From Sphingomonas sp. CCH21-G11 (GTDB taxonomy: Bacteria; Pseudomonadota; Alphaproteobacteria; Sphingomonadales; Sphingomonadaceae), in contig NZ_LSHX01000028.1 in NCBI RefSeq assembly GCF_001555965.1, forward strand, positions 32,795-96,794: DNA of 64,000 nt, read 5' to 3'. This document shows positions 16,815-25,503 of the stretch, one piece after another. The notes under the pieces are model-generated. The model was not told the origin of the DNA. It made no database searches and worked only from the letters and a program-made list of their open reading frames with translations. Each line of letters starts with the position of its first letter. Position 1 is the stretch's first letter. Made by a program: the position numbers and the translations under genes.

Positions 16815-17917
16815 CCGCCGCTCCCCCGGCTGCGCCGTTCGCCGCGCCGTTCCTTGCGCACCGTCTTGGCATGCGCCTTCGCCTTGGCCTTCAGCTGCGC
16901 CCGGCTCGGCGGCGGGGGCGCGTCGTCGATCATCATCGCATCGCCCTGCGCCACGTCGAAGCCCAGCGTCGCCATCGATTCGGCGATGTGATCGGGCAAG
17001 CCGGCGGTGACGTCGATCCGCCCACCATCGGGATGGTCGATGCGGATGCGGCGTGCGTGCAGGTGCATCTTGCGGCTGATCCGCCCGCTCAGGAACGCCT
17101 CCGGCCCGCCATATTTGCCGTCGCCGACGATCGGGTGGCCGATCGCCGCCATGTGCACGCGCAACTGGTGGGTGCGCCCGGTCAGCGGCTGCAGCTCGAC
17201 CCAGGCGGCACGGTTGCCCGCGCGTTCGATCACGCGATAGCGGGTGCGCGCCGCCTGCCCCTCCGCCTCGTCGACATGCATCTTCTCGCCGCCCGTCCCC
17301 GGCTGCTTGGCGATCGGCAGGTCGATATAGCCGTCCTCGATCTGCGGCACGCCGACGACCAGCGCCCAATAGACCTTGCGCGCGCTGCGCCCCGAAAAAT
17401 GCTTGGAGAAGAACGCCGCCGCCCGCGCGGTGCGCGCCAGCAGCAGCGCGCCCGACGTGTCCTTGTCCAGCCGGTGGACGAGCTTGGGCCGCGCCTCGAG
17501 CTCGAAGGTCAGCGCGTCGAGCAGCCCGTCGACATGCGACGTCGTCTTGGTGCCCCCCTGCGTCGCGAGGCCCGGCGGCTTGTTGAGCACGATCGCCTGC
17601 GCGTCGCGATGGATGACCATCGCCTGCGCCAGCTCGACCTCCTCGGCCGATAGCGGCTTGCGCGCCGGCTTGGCCCGCGCCGCGGTGTCGGGCTTTTCGG
17701 GCTCGGCGGGCGGCACGCGCAGCACCTGGCCCGCGGCCAGCCGGTCGCCCGGCGTCGCGCGCGCGCCGTCGACGCGCAACTGGCCGGTGCGCGCCCAGCG
17801 CGACACGGTGTTGAAGCTCGCTTCGGGCAGGTGCCGCTTGAACCAGCGATCCAGCCGGATGCCGTCGTCATCCTCCGCGACGGTAAACTGGCGAACCTCG
17901 CGCGCGCGCTCGCTCAT
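16811..17917 (-). CDS. RluA family pseudouridine synthase with S4 domain
   Basis: 368 residues. An N-terminal S4 RNA-binding domain (about residues 18-70) and a catalytic domain carrying HRLDKDTSG at residues 148-156, with catalytic Asp151, convert specific uridines of rRNA or tRNA to pseudouridine. The arrangement fits the RluC/RluD group; the exact target is not deducible. The last 40 residues are Lys/Arg/Gln-rich and probably bind RNA. It overlaps crcB by four bases upstream and the HAD gene by four bases downstream. Confidence 0.93.
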   Translation of the reverse strand: MSERAREVRQFTVAEDDDGIRLDRWFKRHLPEASFNTVSRWARTGQLRVDGARATPGDRLAAGQVLRVPPAEPEKPDTAARAKPARKPLSAEEVELAQAMVIHRDAQAIVLNKPPGLATQGGTKTTSHVDGLLDALTFELEARPKLVHRLDKDTSGALLLARTARAAAFFSKHFSGRSARKVYWALVVGVPQIEDGYIDLPIAKQPGTGGEKMHVDEAEGQAARTRYRVIERAGNRAAWVELQPLTGRTHQLRVHMAAIGHPIVGDGKYGGPEAFLSGRISRKMHLHARRIRIDHPDGGRIDVTAGLPDHIAESMATLGFDVAQGDAMMIDDAPPPPSRAQLKAKAKAHAKTVRKERRGERRSRGSGG

Positions 17918-18294
17918 GCCAGCCCCCTGACGATCGACAGGCCCGCGAACAGCGCCAGCACCGATCCCACCACCGACACCAGCGCATAGCCGATCGCGGG
18001 TCCCCATGCGCCGCGCTCGATCAGGGTCACGACGTCGAGCGAAAAGGCCGAGAAAGTGGTGAAGCCGCCCAGCACGCCGACCGCGATCAGCAGCCGTGCC
18101 GGCTCGCCGGCGGTCGCCGGCCCGCGCGCCAGCCACGCCGCCACCGCGCCCATCGCCAGCCCGCCGCCCAGATTGACAATCAGCGTCCCCCACGGAAGCG
18201 CGGGCCCGAACGAAGCGAGCGCGGCGCGGCCGACCAGGTAGCGTGCGGCCGACCCGATCGCGCCGCCGATCATTACAAGAACGAGATTAGGCAT
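17914..18294 (-). CDS. crcB: Fluoride channel CrcB/Fluc
   Basis: 126 residues with four membrane helices. The GGAIGSAARYLVGR start, the INLGG-type segment (VNLGGGLAMGA) and GGFTTFSAFSLD, which holds the fluoride-track phenylalanines and central-ion threonines, identify the dual-topology fluoride exporter. It is the first gene of the overlapping minus-strand run. I saw no fluoride riboswitch in the 69 bases before the start. Confidence 0.95.
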   Translation of the reverse strand: MPNLVLVMIGGAIGSAARYLVGRAALASFGPALPWGTLIVNLGGGLAMGAVAAWLARGPATAGEPARLLIAVGVLGGFTTFSAFSLDVVTLIERGAWGPAIGYALVSVVGSVLALFAGLSIVRGLA

Positions 18295-18363
18295 CTGGCG
18301 CTGCCGTAGCGCGGATCGGCCTTCAGGGAAATGGCCGCGCGCCGCGACGGCGACGCGACGCGC

Positions 18364-18966
18364 TCACACCCCGCGATTGGCGACCAGGTCGATTTCGGTG
18401 CCGCCTTCGCGCCGCGCGCTCAGAAACACGACATAGGCCGCGCCGTCGCGCTCGCGCACGCCGCCCAGCACGTGCTGCGCGCCGTCGCGCTGACGCTCGG
18501 CACTGTAACCCGCCTTGGTCGCGCGCGCCTGATACCAGTCGATCGCCTTCTCCACCGGCAGCGCGGTCGTGAAATTGACGACGCGCAGCGCGCAATCGCC
18601 CTTCGCATTGCCCGCCGCCTCGATCAGCCGCGCATCGGGCGTCATCGGCAGGTCGCGGGGCAGCTTTTCGGCCCATTGCGGCGAATAGTCGACTTCGGTC
18701 GCGCAGACGGCGGCGTTCTTTCGTCCCTTCGCGAGTGCGCCGGGCGTCGCCGCCGGCGCATTGACGGTCGCCGCGCCGGCCACGCGCGGGTCGACGACGA
18801 TTCCCGCATCGGTCGCATTGGCGGCGGCTGGCGCCGCGGTGCGGTTGTCCCCTTCCAGCAGGGCATCGTCGAGCGCGACCAGCGCATTGTCCGGTTCGGA
18901 CTGGCACGCGGCCAGCCCCAGTACGAGCAGCGCCGCGCCCGTCGCGCGCAAAAGGGAATGCGTCAT
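18364..18966 (-). CDS. Lipoprotein of unknown function
   Basis: 200 residues. The signal peptide ends in the lipobox LAAC (Cys21), so it is lipid-anchored. A low-complexity Ala/Asn/Thr segment (about residues 42-80) is followed by a folded domain with two cysteines and a late FLSARREGGTEIDLV strand pair. It is divergent from the 73-residue membrane protein gene across an AT-rich spacer, and lies 69 bases upstream of crcB on the same strand. No family recognised. Confidence 0.75.
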   Translation of the reverse strand: MTHSLLRATGAALLVLGLAACQSEPDNALVALDDALLEGDNRTAAPAAANATDAGIVVDPRVAGAATVNAPAATPGALAKGRKNAAVCATEVDYSPQWAEKLPRDLPMTPDARLIEAAGNAKGDCALRVVNFTTALPVEKAIDWYQARATKAGYSAERQRDGAQHVLGGVRERDGAAYVVFLSARREGGTEIDLVANRGV

Positions 18967-18989
18967 CCAAACAGCTCCTGCATCATCGC

Positions 18990-19055
18990 ACGAGCCTTGA
19001 GTCGCGAAGGTTAAGAAAGTCTGTGCAAAGACAGTTAATTGATAAAATTTCTGTT
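18990..19055. promoter_or_regulatory. AT-rich divergent promoter region
   Basis: The spacer between the lipoprotein and the small membrane protein is far more AT-rich than its surroundings and holds TTAA at three places plus ATTGATAAAATTTC. It probably contains both promoters. TAAAAT is a fair -10 candidate for the plus-strand gene. Confidence 0.35.
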
Positions 19056-19102
19056 AACGCCCGCAGCCAGGCCCTAAGGGTCGGCCGTACGGAGGAACCG
19101 CC

Positions 19103-19324
19103 ATGCTGAACCTGATCTCGATTCTCATCGGCATCGTCGCGCTCGCCTTGGTCGCGGTCGCGTTCTTCCCGCTGCTCGGCTGGGCCAACTGGCTGATCCT
19201 GCCCTTCGCGGTGGTCGGCGCGGGGATCGGCGCGCTGTCGAGCTCGAATTCCGGGCGCAACCTCAACCTCGTCGTGCTGGTGATCGGCACGCTGCGCCTG
19301 ATCCTCGGCGGCGGTATCTTCTGA
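19103..19324 (+). CDS. Small membrane protein (73 aa)
   Basis: 73 residues, nearly all hydrophobic, with helices at about 3-22, 27-45 and 54-71. GGAGG lies 6 bases before the ATG, giving confidence that it is translated. No family recognised; a loop between helices two and three contains Ser/Asn/Arg. Followed by the tRNA-Gln gene on the other strand. Confidence 0.7.
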   Translation: MLNLISILIGIVALALVAVAFFPLLGWANWLILPFAVVGAGIGALSSSNSGRNLNLVVLVIGTLRLILGGGIF

Positions 19325-19401
19325 TCCCGCGCGGCACGTGGCCGCGAGGCATACGAGCCTTTCTCGGCGGCCGGCGTTGAATGATGGCTGGCAAAGGCGG
19401 C

Positions 19402-19475
19402 TGGATGCCCCGTGAGGATTCGAACCTCAATTAACGGAGTCAGAGTCCGTGGTCTTACCTTTAGACGACGGGGCA
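19402..19475 (-). tRNA. tRNA-Gln (anticodon CUG)
   Basis: The minus strand folds into a full cloverleaf: acceptor TGCCCCG pairs with CGGGGCA, the D arm holds AAAGGTAA, the anticodon loop is CTCTGAC with anticodon CTG between ACGGA and TCCGT, and the T arm is GAGG-TTCGAAT-CCTC. A CCA end is encoded (TGG at 19402-19404 on the plus strand). The U1-A72 first pair fits glutamine tRNAs. Confidence 0.95.
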
Positions 19476-19632
19476 ATCGCCGGCGGCTCTAAAGCGCGCG
19501 TCGGGAGGGGTCAAGGGGGCGGCGATGTGGCCGTGGCGGCGCCGCTTGCCCGCGCGTCGACATTGCGATAGCCTTTGTCCCAAGCGCCGAGCAGCGACTT
19601 CGCTGTGACGGAAGAACCGAAGTGAGTATGCA

Positions 19633-20724
19633 ATGGGGGAAAGTCCCGCCCATCTGCCGCCATCGCGGCGACCGGGCCACCGTAACCCCGGGGGCCAGCA
19701 GCGGCCACGCACCGCCGAACCACGTCCGCCCGAACCCCGCGCCCCGCGGCATCATCCCGGCCTCTACGCCGCGCTGGATCTGGGCACCAACAATTGCCGG
19801 CTGCTGATCGCGCGGCCGCAGCGCGAGGGCTTCGCGGTTGTCGACGCCTTTTCGCGCATTGTCCGGCTGGGCGAGGGGCTGGCGTCGAGCGGCCGGCTCA
19901 GCGATGCGGCGATCGAGCGGACGATCGCGGCCTTGCGCATCTGTGCCGACAAGCTGCGCCGCCGCCAGGTCACGCTCGCCCGCTCGGTCGCGACCGAGGC
20001 ATGCCGGCGCGCCGCCAATGGCGCGGCCTTCATCGCGCGGGTGCAGGAGGAAACCGGCATCCGGCTCGACATCATCAGCGCGGAGGAAGAAGCGCGGCTT
20101 GCGGTCCTGGGCTGCCACAATCTGCTCGAGGCCGGCGACGGCCCGGCGCTGGTGTTCGACATCGGCGGCGGGTCGACCGAACTGGTGCTGATCGACGGCC
20201 ATGCCGACAGCTTCCGCGTGCTCGACTGGCACAGCGCGCCATGGGGCGTCGTGTCGCTGACGGAGGCGCATGGTGGCGGCGACGGCACCGATGGCCCTGC
20301 CCGCGCGGCCGCCTATCGCCGGATGCGCGAAGTGGCGAGCGCGGCCTTCGCGCCCTTTGCGGCGCGGCTCGACGCGCGCGGGATCGCCGACGGGCCGCCG
20401 CTGCGCATGCTCGGCACCAGCGGCACGGTGACGACGCTGGCCAGCGTCCACCTCGCGCTCGCCAGCTATGACCGCGCCCAGGTCGACGGGCTGACCGTGA
20501 GCGCCGATGCCATGCGCGCGATCAGCACGCGGCTGGCCGGCCTCGACCTCAACGATCGCGCCGCCATCCCGTGCATCGGCCAGGAGCGCGCCGACCTGGT
20601 CGTCGCGGGCTGCGCCATCCTCGAATCGATCCTCGATCTGTGGCCGGCCGAACGGCTGGGCGTCGCCGATCGCGGCATCCGCGAAGGCATTCTGCGCCGG
20701 TTGATGCAGGGCGGCACCGCGTGA
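19633..20724 (+). CDS. Ppx/GppA family phosphatase
   Basis: 363 residues. The actin-like ATPase fold shows the first phosphate loop in [13 protein letters not shown] (about residue 48), the second in [12 protein letters not shown], and [15 protein letters not shown]. Family members hydrolyse inorganic polyphosphate or convert pppGpp to ppGpp, linking stress and phosphate metabolism. The first 42 residues are Pro/Arg/His-rich and probably disordered. The stop overlaps the rlmE start (GTGA). Which of the two activities dominates cannot be decided, and the C-terminal HD domain of long Ppx proteins is absent. Confidence 0.92.
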   Translation: MGESPAHLPPSRRPGHRNPGGQQRPRTAEPRPPEPRAPRHHPGLYAALDLGTNNCRLLIARPQREGFAVVDAFSRIVRLGEGLASSGRLSDAAIERTIAALRICADKLRRRQVTLARSVATEACRRAANGAAFIARVQEETGIRLDIISAEEEARLAVLGCHNLLEAGDGPALVFDIGGGSTELVLIDGHADSFRVLDWHSAPWGVVSLTEAHGGGDGTDGPARAAAYRRMREVASAAFAPFAARLDARGIADGPPLRMLGTSGTVTTLASVHLALASYDRAQVDGLTVSADAMRAISTRLAGLDLNDRAAIPCIGQERADLVVAGCAILESILDLWPAERLGVADRGIREGILRRLMQGGTA

Positions 20725-21404
20725 GCCGCAACATCGGCCGCCCCGGCCATCAGCGGGTGCGCACCGCGCGCGGACGCAGCGCCCAGTCGACGCGATGGCT
20801 GGAACGCCAATTGAACGACCCCTATGTCCGCCGCGCCAAGGCGGAGGGCTATCGCAGCCGCGCCGCCTACAAGCTGATCGAGCTCGACGAACGCTTCGGC
20901 TTGCTGAAGGGCGCGCGCCGCGTCGTCGACCTGGGCATCGCGCCGGGCGGCTGGGCACAGGTGGTGCGCAAACAGGTACCCCAGGCGGCGATCGTCGGCA
21001 TCGACCTGTTGCCCGTCGACCCGATCGACGGCGTGACGATCCTGCAGATGGATTTCCTGTCCGATCGTGCGGTCGAGCTGCTGGTCGAGGCGCTGGGCGG
21101 CCCCGCCGACATCGTGCTGTCCGACATGGCGGCGAACACCGTCGGCCACCCCCAGACCGACCATCTGCGCACCATGGCGCTGGTCGAGGCAGGTTCGGAT
21201 TTCGCCTGCGACGTCCTGCGCCCCGGCGGCGCGTTCGTCGCCAAGGTGCTGGCGGGCGGGGCGGACAACACGCTCGTCGCCGGGCTGAAGCGCAATTTCG
21301 CGACCGTCAAGCACGCCAAGCCACCGGCGAGCCGCAAGGATTCATCCGAATGGTATGTGATCGCCCAAGGCTTCAAGGGCCGGTCGACTGCAAGCGACAG
21401 CTAG
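20721..21404 (+). CDS. rlmE: 23S rRNA 2'-O-ribose methyltransferase RlmE (FtsJ)
   Basis: 227 residues from a GTG. Transfers a methyl group from S-adenosylmethionine to the 2'-O of U2552 in the ribosomal A-loop. The Rossmann motif [13 protein letters not shown], the [12 protein letters not shown] segment with catalytic Asp, and the AKVLAGG lysine match the K-D-K-E tetrad of FtsJ enzymes; [14 protein letters not shown] gives the first lysine. A basic N-terminal stretch of 25 residues probably contacts rRNA. Translationally coupled to the Ppx/GppA gene. A cluster of repeats begins about 80 bases after the stop. Confidence 0.96.
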   Translation: MSRNIGRPGHQRVRTARGRSAQSTRWLERQLNDPYVRRAKAEGYRSRAAYKLIELDERFGLLKGARRVVDLGIAPGGWAQVVRKQVPQAAIVGIDLLPVDPIDGVTILQMDFLSDRAVELLVEALGGPADIVLSDMAANTVGHPQTDHLRTMALVEAGSDFACDVLRPGGAFVAKVLAGGADNTLVAGLKRNFATVKHAKPPASRKDSSEWYVIAQGFKGRSTASDS

Positions 21405-21483
21405 CATCGCCCCGGCCGAGGGGCTGCCGGCACAAAGCGTGCGTCCGAAGAAAGCGTCACCCGCGCACCACCGCCCCGCTGTC

Positions 21484-21509
21484 GTCACCCCGGCACGAGG
21501 TCGGGTGAC
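21484..21509. repeat. Short palindromic repeat, GTCACCC hairpin
   Basis: GTCACCC and GGGTGAC pair across a 12-base loop with ACGAGGT. It matches the hairpin at 15197-15221 in layout and loop. It lies 27 bases before the larger inverted-repeat element. Confidence 0.5.
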
Positions 21510-21536
21510 GGCTCACCGCGTGCATGGCCAAGACGC

Positions 21537-21653
21537 GTCGCCCCGGCGCAGGCCGGGGCCGCTGGCAAATGTTGCGCTACAGTGGATAGCGGTCCCGGCC
21601 TGCGCGGTTCCCCGCAAAGTAATGGTTTGCGGGAGCCCCTGCGCCGGGGCGAC
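21537..21653. repeat. Intergenic inverted-repeat element, copy 2, interrupted
   Basis: The same element as at 14342-14419: left arm 21537-21562, a 26-base core 21563-21588 with TGGCAAATGTTGCGC, right arm from 21589 to 21653. The right arm is split by 39 extra bases (21606-21644). Arm tips differ from copy 1 but still pair (CTC/GAG there, CGC/GCG here). It lies between the convergent rlmE and rpoZ genes. Confidence 0.85.
21606..21637. mobile_element. 32-bp hairpin insertion with 7-bp flanking duplication
   Basis: Within the right arm of the larger repeat, a 32-base hairpin with arms GGTTCCCCGCAAA and TTTGCGGGAGCC is flanked by CCTGCGC on both sides (21599-21605 and 21638-21644). Copy 1 has only one CCTGCGC and no insert. 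This is the footprint of an insertion that duplicated its target, but no coding capacity is present. Confidence 0.6.
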
Positions 21654-21669
21654 GTTCCAAATCAGCGAC

Positions 21670-22014
21670 TCAACCGTCGTAGTCGCCACCCAGATTCTGG
21701 TTGCGCGGCGGCGCGGCCGCGGTGAGGCGCAGCGCCTCCGCCGACGCGGCGAGCGAGCCGACATCGTCGGGCGCTTCCTCGTCATCGACCTGGACGCGCT
21801 GCAGGCTGGAGACGACCGCTTCCTCGAGATGATCGGGACGGATTGTTTCCTCGGCAATCTCGCGCAGCGCCACCACCGGGTTCTTGTCGCGATCGCGGTC
21901 GATCGTCAGCTCCGCACCGCCCGAAATCTGCCGGGCGCGCTGCGCCGCCAGCAGGACGAGATCGAACCGGTTGGGAACCTTGTCGACGCAATCTTCGACT
22001 GTCACGCGCGCCAT
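21670..22014 (-). CDS. rpoZ: DNA-directed RNA polymerase omega subunit
   Basis: 114 residues. Omega wraps the C-terminus of the beta' subunit and mediates part of the ppGpp response. The start [19 protein letters not shown] and the [12 protein letters not shown] helix are the diagnostic family sequence; [11 protein letters not shown] follows. The C-terminal 45 residues are acidic and Ala-rich, longer than in E. coli but usual for alphaproteobacteria. It lies away from gmk, its neighbour in many genomes. Transcribed convergently with rlmE. Confidence 0.96.
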   Translation of the reverse strand: MARVTVEDCVDKVPNRFDLVLLAAQRARQISGGAELTIDRDRDKNPVVALREIAEETIRPDHLEEAVVSSLQRVQVDDEEAPDDVGSLAASAEALRLTAAAPPRNQNLGGDYDG

Positions 22015-22161
22015 GCCACGCTTCCTTCGCTTACGGAATTCGGGAAAGGCGAGCAGGTAGATCGACGGGCGCGCAATGTCAACGTCATGCCCCCGCCCGC
22101 GCCGCGCGCCGCCCGCCACCCTCGACTTGCGTCGCCGGCCGATCGACCCCACAGCATCGCC

Positions 22162-23331
22162 ATGGACGACACCGTGCGCCCCGATCCTGTCTTCACGGTC
22201 GCGGGCAACCGGCTGCGCCTGCTCGAAACCGGCGAGGCGCGGCTGGCGGCGCTGCTGGAGCTGATCGACGGGGCACAGACCTCGCTCGACCTGCTCTATT
22301 ACATCTTCGAGGACGATCCGGTGGCGACGCGCATCCGCGATGCGATTGCCGCCGCCGCCCGGCGCGGCGTCGCGGTCGCGCTGATCATCGACGGGCTGGG
22401 CAGTGCGGCGGCCGACCGCACGGGCTTCTTTGCGCCGCTCGAACAGGCCGGGGTCGACCTGACCCGCTTCCTGCCCAAATTCGGTCGCCGCTATCTGCTG
22501 CGCAATCACCAGAAGCTCGCGCTCGCCGATCGCAGCCGCGCGATCATCGGCGGGTTCAACATCGGGGAGGATTATTTCGGCGCCGCGGCCGGCCTCAACT
22601 GGCGCGACCTGGGCCTGTGGGTCGAAGGCGACGCGGCGGCGCGCCTGGCGGGCTATTTCGACGCGCTGCAACGCTGGGCGCGGCGTCCCCGCGCGCCCGT
22701 GCGCGCGCTGACCCGGCTGCTGCGCGCGTGGAGCGAACCCGAAGGCGTCACCCGCTGGCTGATGGGCGGGCCGACGCGACGCCTGTCGCCCTGGGCGCGC
22801 GTCGTCCGCCGCGAACTGACCCGCGCGCGGCGCATCGACCTGATCGCCGCCTATTTCGCGCCAAGCCCGTCGATGCTGCGCCGCCTGGGCCGCGCGGCGG
22901 CACGCGGATCGCGCGTGCGCATCGTCCTGCCGTCGGTCACCGACAATTATCCGGCGATCTGGGCATCGCGCTTCACCTATCGCGGGCTGGTGCGCCGCGG
23001 CGTCGCCATTCACGAATATCTGCCGACCAAACTGCATACCAAGCTGCTGCTGATCGACGATGTCGTGCATATCGGCTCGGCCAATTTCGATATCCGCAGC
23101 CTCTTCCTCAACCTCGAGCTGATGCTGCGGATCGAGGATCCCGTCTTCGCGGCGCATGTCCGCGCCTATGTCGACGGCGAAGTCGCGATGTCCGAGCCGA
23201 TCACGCCCGACTGGCTGGCCGCACGCGGATCGTGGCTGGAGCGCGTCAAGCAGCTCGCCGCCTATTTCGTGATGGCCGTGCTCGACCCGACCGTGGCGCG
23301 GCGGCTCAACATCGGTCGGCGCGATCCATAA
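22162..23331 (+). CDS. Phospholipase D-like protein, probable cardiolipin synthase
   Basis: 389 residues with two HKD catalytic motifs: HQKLALAD (His116, Lys118, Asp123) and HTKLLLID (His292, Lys294, Asp299), each followed by GGFN or GSANFD. Bacterial enzymes of this layout join two phosphatidylglycerols, or phosphatidylglycerol and phosphatidylethanolamine, into cardiolipin at the inner membrane. The usual N-terminal membrane helices of ClsA are missing, so ClsB-like or ClsC-like activity is more likely. Divergent from rpoZ with a 147-base spacer. Confidence 0.87.
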   Translation: MDDTVRPDPVFTVAGNRLRLLETGEARLAALLELIDGAQTSLDLLYYIFEDDPVATRIRDAIAAAARRGVAVALIIDGLGSAAADRTGFFAPLEQAGVDLTRFLPKFGRRYLLRNHQKLALADRSRAIIGGFNIGEDYFGAAAGLNWRDLGLWVEGDAAARLAGYFDALQRWARRPRAPVRALTRLLRAWSEPEGVTRWLMGGPTRRLSPWARVVRRELTRARRIDLIAAYFAPSPSMLRRLGRAAARGSRVRIVLPSVTDNYPAIWASRFTYRGLVRRGVAIHEYLPTKLHTKLLLIDDVVHIGSANFDIRSLFLNLELMLRIEDPVFAAHVRAYVDGEVAMSEPITPDWLAARGSWLERVKQLAAYFVMAVLDPTVARRLNIGRRDP

Positions 23332-23712
23332 TGCGGGGCCCCAGGCACGCACCCGCCTGACCCGCACGCCCGCCTTGATCCGGCGCCCGGCAGCACCGCT
23401 GGCAGGCGCGCACCCGCCTGCAACCTCGCGCGCGGCATCCGGATGCACCGGCAGCCACACCGCGCACCGCCCGCCGGCGCTGTCCTGCACCGCCGGTCGC
23501 CCTAGGCTGCCGCGATGCCCGATTGCTTCCCCGTCGCATCCACGCCCGCCGGCCGATGCACGGATGGGCGTACAACCTCGCACAGCCCGCAACTTCGCAA
23601 CAATATTGCGCGCCAGCCCGCGGCCGATCCGCGCCGCAGACGAACCGGGGCGCGGTTCCCCCCGAAACCGCGCCCCGCACGCTGGCCCGACAGGGCCGAT
23701 AAATTTTCGGGT
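23332..23712. other. Gene-free spacer between phospholipase D-like gene and ctrA
   Basis: About 380 bases between two convergent genes. Open frames here have sphingomonad-like base composition but no recognisable protein and no ribosome site. The only structure I see is the strong hairpin at 23647-23676. Confidence 0.55.
23647..23676. terminator. GC-rich hairpin, probable bidirectional terminator
   Basis: A perfect 11-bp stem, GGGGCGCGGTT with AACCGCGCCCC, and an 8-base loop, 37 bases beyond the ctrA stop. No T-run follows on either strand, so it may act with Rho or protect the 3' end of the message. Confidence 0.5.
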
Positions 23713-24420
23713 TCAGGCGACCTTGGTGTCGGTGGCCACGCCTTCGTCGGTGTCGCGCAGCACATAGCCGCGGCCCCACACCGTCTCGATGTAATTCTCG
23801 CCGTCGGTCGCCATGCTCAGCTTCTTGCGCAGCTTGCAGATGAAGACGTCGATGATCTTGAGCTCGGGTTCGTCCATCCCACCATACAGGTGGTTGAGGA
23901 ACATTTCCTTGGTCAGCGTGGTGCCCTTGCGCAGCGAAAGCAGCTCGAGCATCGCATATTCCTTGCCGGTCAGGTGGACGCGCGCGCCGTCGACTTCGAC
24001 CGTCTTGGCGTCCAGGTTGACCGCGAGCTTGCCGGTGCGGATCACCGACTGCGAATGGCCCTTGGACCGGCGGACGACCGCGTGGATGCGGGCGACGAGT
24101 TCCTCGCGGTGGAAAGGCTTGGTGACATAATCGTCCGCGCCGAAGCCGAACGATCGCACCTTGGAATCCATTTCGTTGATGCCCGACAGGATCAGCACCG
24201 GCGTCTGCACCCGCGCCACCCGCAGCTTTTTCAGCACGTCATAGCCGTGCATGTCGGGCAGGTTCAGGTCGAGCAGGATGATGTCGTAATCATAGAGCTT
24301 GCCGAGGTCCAAGCCCTCTTCGCCCAGGTCGGTCGTATAGACGTTCAAGCCCTCGGTGGTGAGCATCAGCTCGATGGCCTTGGCGGTGGTCGGCTCGTCC
24401 TCGATCAACAACACACGCAT
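23713..24420 (-). CDS. ctrA: Cell-cycle response regulator CtrA
   Basis: 235 residues. The N-terminal receiver has the phosphorylated Asp51 in [13 protein letters not shown], the acidic pair in LIEDEP, and the Lys in VTKPF; the C-terminal winged helix (about residues 130-225) contains [17 protein letters not shown] and the recognition region [13 protein letters not shown], almost invariant in alphaproteobacterial CtrA. CtrA controls division, motility, DNA methylation and other polar functions. Upstream lie TTAA boxes and two GANTC sites. The 13-residue tail [13 protein letters not shown] is variable between genera and ends in VA, similar to the Ala-Ala degradation tail known in Caulobacter. 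Confidence 0.97.
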   Translation of the reverse strand: MRVLLIEDEPTTAKAIELMLTTEGLNVYTTDLGEEGLDLGKLYDYDIILLDLNLPDMHGYDVLKKLRVARVQTPVLILSGINEMDSKVRSFGFGADDYVTKPFHREELVARIHAVVRRSKGHSQSVIRTGKLAVNLDAKTVEVDGARVHLTGKEYAMLELLSLRKGTTLTKEMFLNHLYGGMDEPELKIIDVFICKLRKKLSMATDGENYIETVWGRGYVLRDTDEGVATDTKVA

Positions 24421-24478
24421 GGTTGTCCCCTTGCCCCGTGAAACGAGCCCGGCGCCGTTCGACGGCCCCGACCACGCA

Positions 24479-24565
24479 TTAAGGTCATGCATTAACCTAA
24501 CCCGATTTGAAGGCAAAAGGTTAATTTGGTCCTAATTGGCTGGAAACCACGAGTCGTTACGAATC
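24479..24565 (-). promoter_or_regulatory. ctrA upstream region with TTAA boxes and two GANTC sites
   Basis: TTAA at 24479, TTAACC at 24492 and, on the minus strand, TTAACC at 24519-24524 lie 60-105 bases before the ctrA start. GAGTC (24551) and GAATC (24561) are targets of the CcrM methylase. The first two TTAA boxes are 9 bases apart, not the 7 of the Caulobacter consensus. Autoregulation and methylation control are inferred. Confidence 0.45.
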
Positions 24566-25492
24566 CGTCAGCCTCGGCGATGCGGTGTTGGCGCTCAGGC
24601 AGAGCTGGCGGAACCGCTGCGCGAAAAAGGCGATCAGCAGTTCGACCCGCGCCGGGCGCAGGGTGCCGGGGGGCGTGAGCAGATGGAGCGCGATGCCGCT
24701 GCCCGCCCAGTCGGGCAGGATCGATTCGAGCGTGCCGCGGCGCAGGTCGTCGTCGACGATGAAGTCGGGCAGGCGCGCGATGCCCAGCCCCGCCCGCAGC
24801 GCCGGCAGCATCGCGTCGCCACTGTCCGCGCGCAGCGGTCCGGCCGGGCGCACCGCGGCTTCCTCGGTGCCGCGGCGGAAGTGCCAGACGCTGGGATTGG
24901 CGATGTTGGTGTAGGCGATACAGGCATGGCGGGCGAGCTCGGCGGGATGCGCGGGACGCCCGTTGCGGTCGAGATAGTCGGGGGAGGCGACGATATGCGT
25001 GGTCACCGGCGCGAGGCGGCGTGCGCGCAGCGAGCTGTCGGGCAGGTCGGCGATCCGCAGCGCGATGTCGAATCCCGCTTCGACAATGTCGATTCGCGCA
25101 TCCGACAGGCTGAGGTCGATCGAGATTCCCGGATGGGCGACAAGGAAGTCGGCGACCGCGGGCGCAACATAGCGAAGGCCGAAGGTCATGGGCGCGGCGA
25201 CCCGCACCAGCCCGCTCGGCGCAGTCGCGGATTCGCGGGCGGCTTCCTCGGCGGCCTCCCCCATCGCCAGGATCTGCGCCGCGCGTTCGGCGAGATCGCG
25301 GCCATTGTCGGTCAGCGTCAGCTTGCGCGAGGTGCGGTGGAACAGCGTCGTGCCCAGCCGCGTCTCCAGCCGCGACACCGCCTTGGAGATCGTCGCCTTG
25401 GAAACGCCCAGTGCCTGCGCGGCACCGCTGAACGAACGGTGCTCCACCACCTTGGCGAACATGGCCCAGGATTCGAAATCGGGCAGCGCCAT
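24557..25492 (-). CDS. LysR family transcriptional regulator
   Basis: 311 residues from the third of three tandem ATGs, chosen because AGGAG lies 6 bases before it. The winged helix (residues 1-65) carries FSGAAQALGVSKATISKAVSRLE; the C-terminal effector domain runs to about residue 295 with GFDIALRIADLPDS typical of the CrgA/DsdC-like branch. Divergent from the pirin and wrbA genes with three spaced GAAACG half-sites between them, so it very likely controls those genes in response to redox-active or quinone-like compounds (inference). Confidence 0.92.
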   Translation of the reverse strand: MALPDFESWAMFAKVVEHRSFSGAAQALGVSKATISKAVSRLETRLGTTLFHRTSRKLTLTDNGRDLAERAAQILAMGEAAEEAARESATAPSGLVRVAAPMTFGLRYVAPAVADFLVAHPGISIDLSLSDARIDIVEAGFDIALRIADLPDSSLRARRLAPVTTHIVASPDYLDRNGRPAHPAELARHACIAYTNIANPSVWHFRRGTEEAAVRPAGPLRADSGDAMLPALRAGLGIARLPDFIVDDDLRRGTLESILPDWAGSGIALHLLTPPGTLRPARVELLIAFFAQRFRQLCLSANTASPRLTDS

Positions 25493-25503
25493 CATCATCT
25501 CCT

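Noticed and set aside
18295..18363. Fluoride riboswitch ahead of crcB
   Set aside because: The short leader lacks the conserved pseudoknot segments; none could be matched.
23306..23779. Possible minus-strand gene after ctrA
   Set aside because: Arg/Ala/Cys-rich product with no fold, overlapping the ctrA end and the hairpin.
24479..24535. Canonical TTAA-N7-TTAA CtrA box
   Set aside because: Spacing is 9 in the best pair and 8 with a changed second half in the other, so only half-sites are claimed.
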